Shown: in pieces, positions 41,422 through 49,705 of the stretch
Position numbering within the stretch: the stretch's first letter is position 1
Layout: each line of letters opens with the position of its first letter
Source of the DNA: Actinoplanes solisilvae
GTDB lineage: Bacteria; Actinomycetota; Actinomycetes; Mycobacteriales; Micromonosporaceae
Assembly (NCBI RefSeq): GCF_003999975.1
Contig: NZ_RJAC01000008.1
Coordinates: forward strand, 279,021-343,020
Direction of reading: 5' to 3'
DNA: 64,000 nucleotides
Program-made: the position numbers and the translations under genes
Notes under the pieces: model-generated
What the model saw: only the letters and a program-made list of their open reading frames with translations
Databases searched by the model: none
Told to the model about the DNA's origin: nothing

Positions 41422-41991
41422 TCAGGACCGGATCGCGGCCAGCAGGTGGTCGACCAGACCATCCGCGTACGAGTCGTCGAGCGGCCCGGTGCGCAACATC
41501 CATCGATGCAGCACGGGCCCGAAGATCAACTCCACTGCCTGGTCGAGGTCGGCGTCGGTTCGCACCTGACCGGCCCGTCGCGCCGACTCGAGCCGGTCAC
41601 GCACCGCTGAAAGCTGCGGCCGCAACAGCCGATCGCGCACCTCGTCGGCGAGCAGATCGTCCGAGAGCGTCTCGGCGGTCAGCGCCCGGGTCGTCGCGGA
41701 CAGCCGCGGATCAGCGAACTCGGCCACCGTCGCCCGCACGACCGCCCGCAGGTCACGTTCCAGATCGCCGGTGTCGGGCAGCGTCACCGGCACCGCGTTC
41801 TCAACGAGCGCGTCGAGGATCACCGCCCCCTTGCCGCGCCACCACCGATAGATCGTCTGCTTGCCTACCCCGGCCCGCGCGGCGATGGCCTCGATCGTCA
41901 GCTTGGCGTAGCCGGTCTCGGCCAGCAGCTCGAGCGCCGCGGCAAGGATCGCGCGACGGGACTGCTCATTGCGACGGGCAGCAGAAGGCAC
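41422..41991 (-). CDS. TetR-family repressor, likely controlling the adjacent glycosyltransferase
   Basis: 189 residues from GTG at 41991, which gives the normal short TetR N-terminus; the frame stays open far upstream only by chance. The helix-turn-helix is RRAILAAALELLAETGYAKLTIEAIAARAGVGKQTIYRWW split over residues 11-50. The C-terminal ligand domain belongs to the TetR_C_11-like type (LLRPQLSAVRDRLESARRAGQV). The gene is divergent from a macrolide-type glycosyltransferase. Two copies of a palindrome lie between them, one beside each promoter, which is the standard layout for ligand-relieved repression. Confidence 0.92.
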   Translation of the reverse strand: MPSAARRNEQSRRAILAAALELLAETGYAKLTIEAIAARAGVGKQTIYRWWRGKGAVILDALVENAVPVTLPDTGDLERDLRAVVRATVAEFADPRLSATTRALTAETLSDDLLADEVRDRLLRPQLSAVRDRLESARRAGQVRTDADLDQAVELIFGPVLHRWMLRTGPLDDSYADGLVDHLLAAIRS

Positions 41992-42009
41992 CCCCGAACA
42001 ATACCGCAA

Positions 42010-42062
42010 CGAGACGCTACGTCTCGTCTTGACAAGAAAGCGAGACGAGACGTAGCGTCTCG
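42010..42062. promoter_or_regulatory. Paired TetR operators around the glycosyltransferase promoter
   Basis: CGAGACGCTACGTCTCG (42010-42026) and its exact reverse complement CGAGACGTAGCGTCTCG (42046-42062) each form a CGAGACG/CGTCTCG palindrome with a 3-bp centre. TTGACA at 42029-42034 lies between them, and a -10-like TAGCGT (42053-42058) with an 18-bp spacer falls inside the second copy. A repressor bound to both would cover the promoter. Confidence 0.8.
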
Positions 42063-42072
42063 CAAACAAGCA

Positions 42073-42175
42073 GGGGCGCAAACAGGGGCGCAAGCGCGAG
42101 CGCAAACAGGGGCGCAAACAGCGGCGCAAACAGGGGCGCAAGCACGAGCGCGAGCGCGAGCAAGAACGCAGCGAC
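42073..42175 (+). repeat. 12-bp tandem repeats in the glycosyltransferase 5' leader
   Basis: Units of GGGGCGCAAACA (with GCGGCGCAAACA and GGGGCGCAAGCA variants, broken by GCGCGAGC stretches) fill most of the interval between the operators and the ribosome-binding site. The transcript leader is therefore about 110-130 nt of purine-rich repeat. Confidence 0.8.
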
Positions 42176-42199
42176 GAAGTATCGACGAAAGAGGAATCC

Positions 42200-43351
42200 A
42201 TGCCGCATATCGCCATGGTCAGCATCCCGGCGCACGGGCACGTCAACCCGAGCCTCGAGATCATCCGCACGCTGGTCGATCGAGGGCACCGGGTCACGTA
42301 CGCCAATGACCCGCGCTTTGCCGAGCTCATCGAGAGCACCGGAGCGGAGCTCAAGCCGTACGCCTCGACTCTGCCCTCGACCGACGAGGACTGGGGCGGT
42401 GACGCGATCGACCACCTCACGCTCTTCCTCGACGACGCGATCGCGATGTTGCCGCAGCTGCGCGCCGCCTACGACGACGACCGCCCCGACCTGTTCCTCT
42501 ACGACATCGCCGGCGCGCCCGCCCGCCTGCTGGGCGAGCAGTGGGGCATCCCCGCCGTGCAGCTCTCCCCCACCTTCGTGGCCTGGACCGGCTACGAGCA
42601 GGAGATGGCCCCGATGATCGAGGGCTTGCGGGCCGACCCACGGGGCGCCGCCTACTACGACCGGTTCGAGCGCTGGCTGGCCGACAACAAATCCCGCACC
42701 ACCGACAGCCTGTCCTTCCAGGGCCGCCCCGACCGCTGCCTGGCCCTGATCCCCCGAGCCCTGCAACCGAATGCGGACCGCGTCGATCCCGCTGTCTACG
42801 ACTTCGTGGGCCCCGTGCTCGGCGACCGAAGCGGCACCTGGCAGCGGCCGGAGCGCGCCGAGCACGTCCTGCTGATCTCGCTGGGCTCGGCCTTCACCCG
42901 GCACCCCGACTTCTATCGCCGCTGCATAGCCGCCTTCGGCGATCTGCCCGGCTGGCACACCGTGCTGCAGATCGGTTCCAAGGTCGACCCGGCCGAGCTG
43001 GGCGACGTCCCCGATTCCGTCGAGGTGCACCCGTGGGTGCCGCAGCTGGCGATCCTGGAGCAGGCCGACGCGTTCGTCACCCACGCCGGCATGGGCGGCA
43101 GCAGCGAGGGCCTCTACTGCGGCGTCCCGATGATCGCCGCGCCGCAGGCCGCCGACCAGCACGCGAACGCCGAGCAGCTGGCCGCGCTAGGGGTAGCCCG
43201 GGTCGTCGACTCGGAAACCGTCACTCCCGAGGAGCTGCGGAGCCACCTGAAAAGCCTGCTTGATCCCCAGACGGCCGCCCTGACCAAAACCCTGAAAACC
43301 GAGGTCCGCGCGAGAAGCGGCGCGGCCGACCTCATCGAGTCGATGCTGTGA
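42200..43351 (+). CDS. Macrolide-family (MGT) UDP-glycosyltransferase, GT1
   Basis: 383 residues, ATG 42200 after AAAGAGGAATCC. N-terminal acceptor domain: MPHIAMVSIPAHGHVNPSLEII with the catalytic His, then DLFLYDIAGAPARLLGEQW. C-terminal donor domain: LLISLGSAFTRHPDFYR, the nucleotide-sugar signature VEVHPWVPQLAILEQADAFVTHAGMGGSSEGLYCGVPMI, and PQAADQHANAEQLAALG. This is the OleD/MgtA type that inactivates macrolides by adding glucose. With the TetR repressor and paired operators it looks like an inducible self-protection or detoxification unit. The last 20 bp overlap the end of the convergent GGDEF/EAL gene. Confidence 0.92.
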   Translation: MPHIAMVSIPAHGHVNPSLEIIRTLVDRGHRVTYANDPRFAELIESTGAELKPYASTLPSTDEDWGGDAIDHLTLFLDDAIAMLPQLRAAYDDDRPDLFLYDIAGAPARLLGEQWGIPAVQLSPTFVAWTGYEQEMAPMIEGLRADPRGAAYYDRFERWLADNKSRTTDSLSFQGRPDRCLALIPRALQPNADRVDPAVYDFVGPVLGDRSGTWQRPERAEHVLLISLGSAFTRHPDFYRRCIAAFGDLPGWHTVLQIGSKVDPAELGDVPDSVEVHPWVPQLAILEQADAFVTHAGMGGSSEGLYCGVPMIAAPQAADQHANAEQLAALGVARVVDSETVTPEELRSHLKSLLDPQTAALTKTLKTEVRARSGAADLIESML

Positions 43352-46337
43352 CGACCTGACGCGTGGCCACGTAGTCGAGGAACTCCGCCTCCGTGAGCGG
43401 CTGCGCGAACAGGTAGCCCTGGCCGTAGGGACAGCCCATCGCGGCCAGGGCCGCCCGCTGCGCGTCGAGTTCGATGCCCTCGGCCACCACGGCCAGGTCG
43501 AACGTGCGGGCCAGGCTGACGATCGTCTCGACCAGCGCGAGTTGCTGCCGGCTGTGCAGGATGTCGTCGATGAACGACTTGTCGACCTTCAGGACGTCGA
43601 CCGGCATGCGGCTCAGGTAGCTGAGCGACGAGTAGCCGGTGCCGAAGTCGTCGATGGCGATGCGGACGCCCATGTCGCGCAGCTCGTCGAGGTCGCGCCA
43701 CACCTGGTCGGCGTCGTGCAGCACCAGACTCTCGGTGATCTCGAGGAGGACCTGCGCGGGCCGCACGCCCGACGTGGCGAGCACTTCGCGCACCTCGTCG
43801 ACGAACCCGGGTGTACGGAATTGGCGCGCGGACACGTTGACGCTGATGTACCGCACGGTCTCCTGCCAGGCCGCGAACGTGTTCAACGCCTCGCGCAACA
43901 CCCAGCCGCCGATCGCGACGATCGACCCGCTCTCCTCGGCCAGCTCGATGAATTCAGAAGGACCGAGCAGCCCGCGTACGGGGTGCTGCCAGCGCACGAG
44001 GGCTTCGAGCCCGGCCACCTCCCCGGTCGGCAGATCGGCGATGGGCTGGAAGCGCAGGCGAAGCTGCCCGGCGGCGACCGCGTCGTTGAGCGCCGACCGC
44101 ATCTCGAGCCGCCGCAGCATCGCGTCGTGCATCTCGTCGCGGTAGCGCTGCCAGGTGTTCTTGCCCGCGGTCTTGGCGCCGTACATGGCCACGTCGGCGC
44201 GGCGCAGCAGCTCGCCGATGCCGGCCGGGTCGGCGCTGGTCGCGACGCCGGCGCTGGCTGTTCCCCGGATCAGGTGGGTCGCGCCGGTCGCGTCGACGAC
44301 CTCGAACGGCTCGGCCAGCGTCGCGACGATCCGGTCGGCGACACCGTCGGGCGGCCCGGAGAGCAGGACGGCGAACTCGTCACCCCCGGTGCGCGCCACC
44401 GTGCTGCCGGCTCCGGCCACCTCGGTGACACGACGGCCCACCACGGCCAGCAACTGGTCGCCCGCCTCGTGCCCGAGGCTGTCGTTGACCTCTTTGAAGT
44501 CGTCGAGGTCGATGAAGAGGACCGACACCTCGGTCGCGTGTGACGCCGCCGCCTCGAGCCGGTTCTGGAAGTAGGCCCGGTTGGCCAGCCCGGTCAGCGC
44601 GTCGTGGAACGCCTGGTGCGCGAGGTCGTTCTCGAGGCGGCGACGCTCGGTCACGTCGCGGATGGTGACCACCAGGCCGTTGACCGCAGGGTCGTCGCGC
44701 AGGTCGCGGCAGCTGCACTCGACCTGCAGCGGCGCGTCGTCACCGGAGACGGCGGTCAGGTCGACGCCGTCGCGCACCTCGTCGAGCAGGGTGCGTAGTT
44801 TGTCGTGGTCGGTGTCGGCGATCAGGCTGGTCAGCGGCAGGCCGACCAGGTCCGTACGCCCGAAGACGGGCAGCGCGGACGGGCTGGCGTACCGGATGAT
44901 CGCGTCGGCGCCGACGATCATGATCACGTCGGCCGCGCTCTGGATCAGGGCCCGGAAGTAGTCTTCGCTGCTGCGCCGGTTCACCTCGTCGGTCAGGTTG
45001 ATCCGCTCGACGGCCATCGTGCCCTGGGCCATCAACGCCTCGAACGACGACTCCAGCCCGAGGAGAACGTCGGACGGGGCGGCCAGGTAGACCTGGTTCA
45101 GCCGGATCGGGTCGTTCGGATCGCGCCCGGCCGAGACCGCCTCGGCGCACAACGCCCAGTCGAAGCCGTTGAGCCTTCCGGCGACGTCGGGCGGCAGGTC
45201 CTCGACCCGCACGCGCCCGGTGGTCATCTGCCCGGTCGCCGCCCCCGGCTCGGCGGCGCTGGTGTGCCAGAAAAACCGGTGATCGGCCCCGGCCGGGACG
45301 ATCGAGGCGACGGCCTGGGTCAGCGCGGCCCCCGCCTCGTCCACGCTGCTGGCCGCGACCAGATCGGCGCCGGTGAGGCGCAGCGTGCGTTCCCGGGCCG
45401 CGGTCTCGCGCTGCGACTGCATCAGCCCGGCCACGCGGGCCATGACGAGCAGGAACATCGCGGCCGAGGCGAGAGCGATGACCGGGGCGTCGGTGACGCC
45501 GTCGCGCAGGTACTGGATGAGCAGCACGGCCGGGGCGATCAGCGCGGCGACCGACATCAGCGCGATGCGGCGGCTGCCCGCGACGGCGGCCGGGGCCCGC
45601 TCGCCCGACGTGAGCTGCCGCATCGACGGGTGCAGGGCCGAGATCGCGATGGCGGTGTAGAAGAGCACCCAGCCGGCGTCCGTCGGCCCGCCCACCTGCC
45701 AGGTGCCGGCCAGCTGGCGCAGGCCGTAGAGGACGTCGGTGACCAGCAGGCTGAAGACGCCGCCGGCGAGCACGGTCAGCGCGACCGGCTTGCGGCCGCC
45801 ACCGGTCAGCAGGCGGGCCAGCATGGCCAGCGCGAGCACGTCGCCGAGCGGGTAGCCGACCGAGACCGCCTTCTCGACGAAGCCGAGCTGGGTGTCGCGC
45901 AGGTAGGGCGAGACGAGGAAGACCCACGACAGCAGCCCCAGGCCCGCGGTCGGCAGCAGTGCGTCGAGCAGCGCGGCCCGGTTGCCGGCGTCGGAGCGGG
46001 CCCGGATGAAGACCAGCAGTGCGGCCGCGAGCATCGGGTAAACCGCGAGGTAGAACCCGTCCGCCGGGGAGGGGAACGGGTTCTCGAGATGCAGGAAATC
46101 GGTCAGGACGTTGTACGCGGTGTCGCCGAACGTGAAGCTCACCAGCACAGCGGAGAGCAGGTACCACGGCAGTCGCCGCGACGGCCGGTGCACGCGCACG
46201 CCGACCAGGACGGCCGCGGCCGCCGACAGCCCGATCGCGGCCCAGCTGTACATGCCGAACTGCGGAAGCGTGTAGAAGACCACGGTCAGGGCCAGAATCC
46301 AGGCGCCGAAGCCCGCCTGCAAGCGCTGGGCCGACAT
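43332..46337 (-). CDS. Large membrane GGDEF/EAL protein with PAS domain
   Basis: 1001 residues from ATG at 46337, preceded by GGAG; a GTG at 46385 would add 16. Ten or so hydrophobic segments fill residues 5-310. A coiled-coil and GAF-like region follows (SSVDEAGAALTQAVASIVP), then a PAS domain at about 460-575 (YFRALIQSAADVIMIVGADAIIRYASPSA). GGDEF is intact (RTGGDEFAVLL near residue 650) and EAL is intact (GLEALVRWQHP near 776, with ISVNVSARQF, LEITESLVL, DDFGTGYSSLSYL and VAEGIELDAQ). It is probably both cyclase and phosphodiesterase for c-di-GMP, controlled by a membrane signal. Confidence 0.94.
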   Translation of the reverse strand: MSAQRLQAGFGAWILALTVVFYTLPQFGMYSWAAIGLSAAAAVLVGVRVHRPSRRLPWYLLSAVLVSFTFGDTAYNVLTDFLHLENPFPSPADGFYLAVYPMLAAALLVFIRARSDAGNRAALLDALLPTAGLGLLSWVFLVSPYLRDTQLGFVEKAVSVGYPLGDVLALAMLARLLTGGGRKPVALTVLAGGVFSLLVTDVLYGLRQLAGTWQVGGPTDAGWVLFYTAIAISALHPSMRQLTSGERAPAAVAGSRRIALMSVAALIAPAVLLIQYLRDGVTDAPVIALASAAMFLLVMARVAGLMQSQRETAARERTLRLTGADLVAASSVDEAGAALTQAVASIVPAGADHRFFWHTSAAEPGAATGQMTTGRVRVEDLPPDVAGRLNGFDWALCAEAVSAGRDPNDPIRLNQVYLAAPSDVLLGLESSFEALMAQGTMAVERINLTDEVNRRSSEDYFRALIQSAADVIMIVGADAIIRYASPSALPVFGRTDLVGLPLTSLIADTDHDKLRTLLDEVRDGVDLTAVSGDDAPLQVECSCRDLRDDPAVNGLVVTIRDVTERRRLENDLAHQAFHDALTGLANRAYFQNRLEAAASHATEVSVLFIDLDDFKEVNDSLGHEAGDQLLAVVGRRVTEVAGAGSTVARTGGDEFAVLLSGPPDGVADRIVATLAEPFEVVDATGATHLIRGTASAGVATSADPAGIGELLRRADVAMYGAKTAGKNTWQRYRDEMHDAMLRRLEMRSALNDAVAAGQLRLRFQPIADLPTGEVAGLEALVRWQHPVRGLLGPSEFIELAEESGSIVAIGGWVLREALNTFAAWQETVRYISVNVSARQFRTPGFVDEVREVLATSGVRPAQVLLEITESLVLHDADQVWRDLDELRDMGVRIAIDDFGTGYSSLSYLSRMPVDVLKVDKSFIDDILHSRQQLALVETIVSLARTFDLAVVAEGIELDAQRAALAAMGCPYGQGYLFAQPLTEAEFLDYVATRQVVTASTR

Positions 46338-46412
46338 CGTGCTCCGATCGAATCGCGGTAAGGCCTGCGCCCCTCTGACCGGCACAACGATGCATTTGAT
46401 GAACCGCTGGGG

Positions 46413-48068
46413 TCAACCCATGCGTTGGATCGCGGCCCGGAAGCGGTCGAGGTCACGTCGCCGCCGTTCGAGGGTCGTGGCGATCAGCACGAGGACCAGC
46501 CCGGCCACCGCGAGCGGGATCCAGCGGGGGATCAAATCCCAGATCTCCGCCAATTCATGCAGGGACAGGACGACCAGGACACTACCGCCAGTAAGCACTG
46601 GAGCACGCAGACGTACCATCACGCCGGCGATCACGACCGCCACCCCGGCCGCGCCCAGCAGCAGCCGGCGCAAAGGATGCCCGTCCTCGTCGAGGACCAG
46701 GGCGAGCGGGGGCAAGAAGGCGACGGCCAGGGCGGGACCGTAGGCGATCCAGCTCGACCGGTCCCGGCCCAGCCAGACGCCGCCCGCGAGCAGGAGGCCG
46801 TCGAGGATCAGGGTGGTCCACCAGGGCAGGCCCAGACCGGCCGGGATCGACAGGGCGACGACCGCGGCCGACCCGAGCGCGCCCGGCCTGCGCCAGCCGG
46901 CCGGGAGCACCAGCACCAGGGCCGCGCCGAGGGCGATCAGGGCGACGGGCAGCTTCCAGTCGGCCTCGCCGAACAGGGTGCGGTCATAGGCCCGTACGCC
47001 CGCCTGGGCGGCCAGCACGAAGCCGTAGATCCCGGGCAGCGCGACGACGGCCAGAGCGCCGTACCGGGCGATCGGGACCAGCAGCGTCAGCGCCGCGACC
47101 GCGAGGGCGACCAGCGCCACCGTCAGCAGGCCACCGCCGACGAGCAGGTCGGCGAACCGGCTCGCGGCGATGCCGAGGCAGACCGCGATCAGCGAGGCGG
47201 CGATCGGCACTACGACGCGGCGGCGGGAGACCAGGGCGCCGCCGAGCACGACCGCGGCGGCGACCAGCAGGGACGCGCCCGCCCCGGCGGCGTCGCCCGG
47301 GTCCTCGGTCGCGAGGAGCCCGATGAGCGCGAACGCGGCGGCGACCAGGGCGGCCAGTCCACCGGTGACGGCGGCGGCGAGCTCGAGGCCGCCGCGGCGC
47401 CGGGCGAGCACGGCGACGTCGAGGGCAGCGACCGCGGCGAAGGTCAGCGCCCAGCCGGTCGGGCCGGGCTCGATCGCGGCGACCAGCAGCGGGATCACCG
47501 GGTGGGCGACGGCCAGGGCGGCGTAGCGGGGACCGGTCAGGCCGGTGACGCGCCCGTAGCCGACGGCCACGGCCGCGGTGGCGGCGAAGACCGCGCCCGC
47601 GTAAACCCAGCCGGAGAGGCCGGAGACGCCGAACAGGTCGACGTGCCAGGCGGCGTACCCGTCGAGCAGCAGAAGCAGCAGGCCGACGGCGGCGAACGTC
47701 TCGGCGGTGGCCCGCAGGCGCCGGCGCAGGGCGACGAACGGCACGGCGAGGGCGACGACTGTGAACGAGGCGAGCAGCACCGCGCGGCCGCCGAGCCCGA
47801 ACTGGGCCCACGCGACCGCGGCGAAGACGATCGCGGCCACGCCGAGCAGCAGGCCACCGAGCAGGAAGAGGACGTTCTGGGCCGTACGCGGGGTGACCTC
47901 GACGGCCGGGACGCGAGCCCGCATACGCGCCGCGGCGGCCTCGCGACGCTGCCAGACCTGGGCGAGTTGCTGGTTCAGGGCGGCGATCTCGGCGTCGGCC
48001 CGGGCGACCTCGGCGGCGTCGCAGGACGGGCAGCCGCTACCACCACAGTCCGGACAGGGATGCGTCAT
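46413..48068 (-). CDS. Multi-pass membrane protein with N-terminal zinc ribbon, SCO7613-like
   Basis: 551 residues from ATG at 48068. The start MTHPCPDCGGSGCPSCDAAE holds four Cys in two CxxC pairs, a zinc-ribbon/DnaJ-type knuckle. A short coiled segment (ADAEIAALNQQLAQVWQRREAAAARM) follows, then some 16 hydrophobic helices to the end. The terminal block LIPRWIPLAVAGLVLVLIATTLERRRRDLDRFRAAIQRM fits the SCO7613 C-terminal family, whose function is unknown. Full-length relatives can be much longer, so this may be a compact form. Confidence 0.75.
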   Translation of the reverse strand: MTHPCPDCGGSGCPSCDAAEVARADAEIAALNQQLAQVWQRREAAAARMRARVPAVEVTPRTAQNVLFLLGGLLLGVAAIVFAAVAWAQFGLGGRAVLLASFTVVALAVPFVALRRRLRATAETFAAVGLLLLLLDGYAAWHVDLFGVSGLSGWVYAGAVFAATAAVAVGYGRVTGLTGPRYAALAVAHPVIPLLVAAIEPGPTGWALTFAAVAALDVAVLARRRGGLELAAAVTGGLAALVAAAFALIGLLATEDPGDAAGAGASLLVAAAVVLGGALVSRRRVVVPIAASLIAVCLGIAASRFADLLVGGGLLTVALVALAVAALTLLVPIARYGALAVVALPGIYGFVLAAQAGVRAYDRTLFGEADWKLPVALIALGAALVLVLPAGWRRPGALGSAAVVALSIPAGLGLPWWTTLILDGLLLAGGVWLGRDRSSWIAYGPALAVAFLPPLALVLDEDGHPLRRLLLGAAGVAVVIAGVMVRLRAPVLTGGSVLVVLSLHELAEIWDLIPRWIPLAVAGLVLVLIATTLERRRRDLDRFRAAIQRMG

Positions 48069-48144
48069 GGGGACGATCCTTGCCGGTTCCTCGCCATCCA
48101 GGCAGAGCATCCGTACTCAACGTCAATAGGCATAATGCACCGCC

Positions 48145-49023
48145 ATGATCGAGATGCAGGAGCTGACGAAGCAGTACGGCGGGGTCAACGCCGTTCAGGG
48201 CGTCACATTCACCGCGGCGCCCGGCCGGGTCACCGGATTCCTCGGCCTCAACGGCTCCGGCAAGACGACCACCCTGCGCATGCTGCTGGGCCTGAGCCGC
48301 CCCACCTCGGGCCAGGCGCTGATCGCGGGCCGGCGCTACCGCGACCTGAAGCAGCCGTTGCGGCAGGTCGGCGCGGTGCTGGAGCAGGGGCTGAGTCACC
48401 CCGGCCAGTCCGGTCGCGGCCACCTGCGCAGCCAGGCTCTGCTCTGCGGCGCCGGCAAGCAGCGGGTCGAGGAGCTGCTGGAACACGTCGGGCTGGCCGA
48501 CGCCGCGCACGAGCGCACCGGCAACTACTCGCTGGGCATGCGGCAGCGGCTGGCCGTCGCGACGGCGCTGCTGGGCGAGCCGCCGGTGCTGGTGCTCGAC
48601 GAGCCCGCCAACGGCCTCGACCCGTCCGGCATGGCCTGGCTGCGCGCGCTGCTGCGCTCGCACGCCGAGGCGGGCGGCACCGTGCTGATCTCCAGCCACC
48701 TGCTCGGCGAGCTGGAGCTGCTGATCGACGACGTCGTGATCATCGCCGACGGGCAGGTGCGCCTGGAGTCGCCGCTGGCCGCGATCGCCGGGCAGCAGAC
48801 GGCCCGGCTGCGGGTGCGCGGCCGCGATCCGCACGCGCTGTGGCAGGCCTTCGAGCGGGCCGGCGCCCAGGTCGAGACCGACGGACGGGTCCTGTTCGTC
48901 ACCGGCCTGAGCGCCGAGGACGCCGGCGAGATCGCGCTGCACGTGCGCATTCCGCTGTACGAGCTGACGAGCGAGACACCCAGCCTGGAGCAGCTCTTCC
49001 TCAGCCTGGCGGTGGCCGCGTGA
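48145..49023 (+). CDS. ABC transporter ATP-binding protein
   Basis: 292 residues, ATG 48145; a -10-like CATAAT ends 8 nt before it and no ribosome-binding site is evident, so the transcript may be leaderless. Walker A is GLNGSGKTT, the Q loop is near VGAVLEQGLSHPGQSGRGHL, the signature is NYSLGMRQRLAVA, Walker B is PVLVLDEPANGLDPSG and the switch His is in LISSHLLGELELL. It is of the DrrA/BcrA-like exporter type with a C-terminal regulatory tail. It overlaps its permease by 4 bp. Confidence 0.94.
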   Translation: MIEMQELTKQYGGVNAVQGVTFTAAPGRVTGFLGLNGSGKTTTLRMLLGLSRPTSGQALIAGRRYRDLKQPLRQVGAVLEQGLSHPGQSGRGHLRSQALLCGAGKQRVEELLEHVGLADAAHERTGNYSLGMRQRLAVATALLGEPPVLVLDEPANGLDPSGMAWLRALLRSHAEAGGTVLISSHLLGELELLIDDVVIIADGQVRLESPLAAIAGQQTARLRVRGRDPHALWQAFERAGAQVETDGRVLFVTGLSAEDAGEIALHVRIPLYELTSETPSLEQLFLSLAVAA

Positions 49024-49622
49024 TCGCCACCCTGCGCAGCGAGCTGCACCGCACCCTGACCATCCCGTCGAGCTGGGGTTCGATGGCCGCGGCGACGCTC
49101 ATCGGGCTGTCGTTCAGCTGGTTCAGCGTCGACTTCTGGTCGCTGTTCGCCGCCCTCGGCGTCTTCGGCATCGCGGTGATCACCACGTCGCAGCACTACC
49201 AGCACCGTACGGCCGTGCTGCTCTTCCTCGGCCAGCCGCGCCGGCTGCGGGTCCTCGCCGCCCAGGGCGTCACCGCGATCGTCATCGGCCTGGCCACCGT
49301 GCTGGTCAGTGGCATCGCGATCCTGCCCGGCAAGGAGTGGGTCCAATATTTCGGCACGCTCGCCGCGACGCCGCTGCTCGCCCTGTTCGCCGTGGCCAGC
49401 GCGACCGTGATCCGCCGGCCGATCTGGCTGTTCGTCGGCTTCGGCGGCTGGTTCGTCTTCGTCGACGGCCTGATCTTCAGGTTCAAGCAGCCGTTGCCGT
49501 TCACCGCGCTCATCCAGGCCTCCGGCGGCCATCCGAAGGGCCTGCTGATCTTCACCGTCTACACCGTCGCGGCCCTGATCCTCGCCGGGTGGGCGATCCG
49601 TCGCGACCTGAGCACCGACTGA
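49020..49622 (+). CDS. Small ABC-2-type permease
   Basis: 200 residues from GTG 49020 in GTGA. It opens IATLRSELHRTLTIPSSWGSM, the amphipathic start of ABC-2 exporters, and has five or six hydrophobic segments (FSWFSVDFWSLFAALGVFGIAVI, VTAIVIGLATVLVSGIAIL, LLALFAVASATVI, PIWLFVGFGGWFVFVDGLIF, LIFTVYTVAALILAGWAI). That is shorter than most permeases of this class (about 240 or more). The substrate is unknown. It forms an exporter with the overlapping ATPase. Confidence 0.86.
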   Translation: MIATLRSELHRTLTIPSSWGSMAAATLIGLSFSWFSVDFWSLFAALGVFGIAVITTSQHYQHRTAVLLFLGQPRRLRVLAAQGVTAIVIGLATVLVSGIAILPGKEWVQYFGTLAATPLLALFAVASATVIRRPIWLFVGFGGWFVFVDGLIFRFKQPLPFTALIQASGGHPKGLLIFTVYTVAALILAGWAIRRDLSTD

Positions 49623-49625
49623 CTA

Positions 49626-49641
49626 TGTGACCTGAGTCACC
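49626..49641 (+). promoter_or_regulatory. CRP-like binding site
   Basis: TGTGACCTGAGTCACC has the TGTGA-N6-TCAC form of the CRP/FNR-family consensus, 64 bp before the flavoprotein start and just after the permease stop. One arm differs from the ideal TCACA at the last base. Confidence 0.45.
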
Positions 49642-49705
49642 TAAGCTCACGACCGGGCCCTCCGGTTCCGTCCCGTGGTCATCATCGATCGAAGGGACCA
49701 CGGCC

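Noticed and set aside
46425..49622. 1065-codon plus-strand open frame
   Set aside because: Its first half is antisense to the SCO7613-like gene and low in complexity; only the last 200 codons (from GTG 49020) are a real gene, the ABC permease.
49623..49705. ECF41 target promoter (TGTCACA with a downstream CGTC) before the flavoprotein gene
   Set aside because: CGTC at 49669-49672 is about 28 bp from the nearest GTCAC, too far for the known spacing; no good match.
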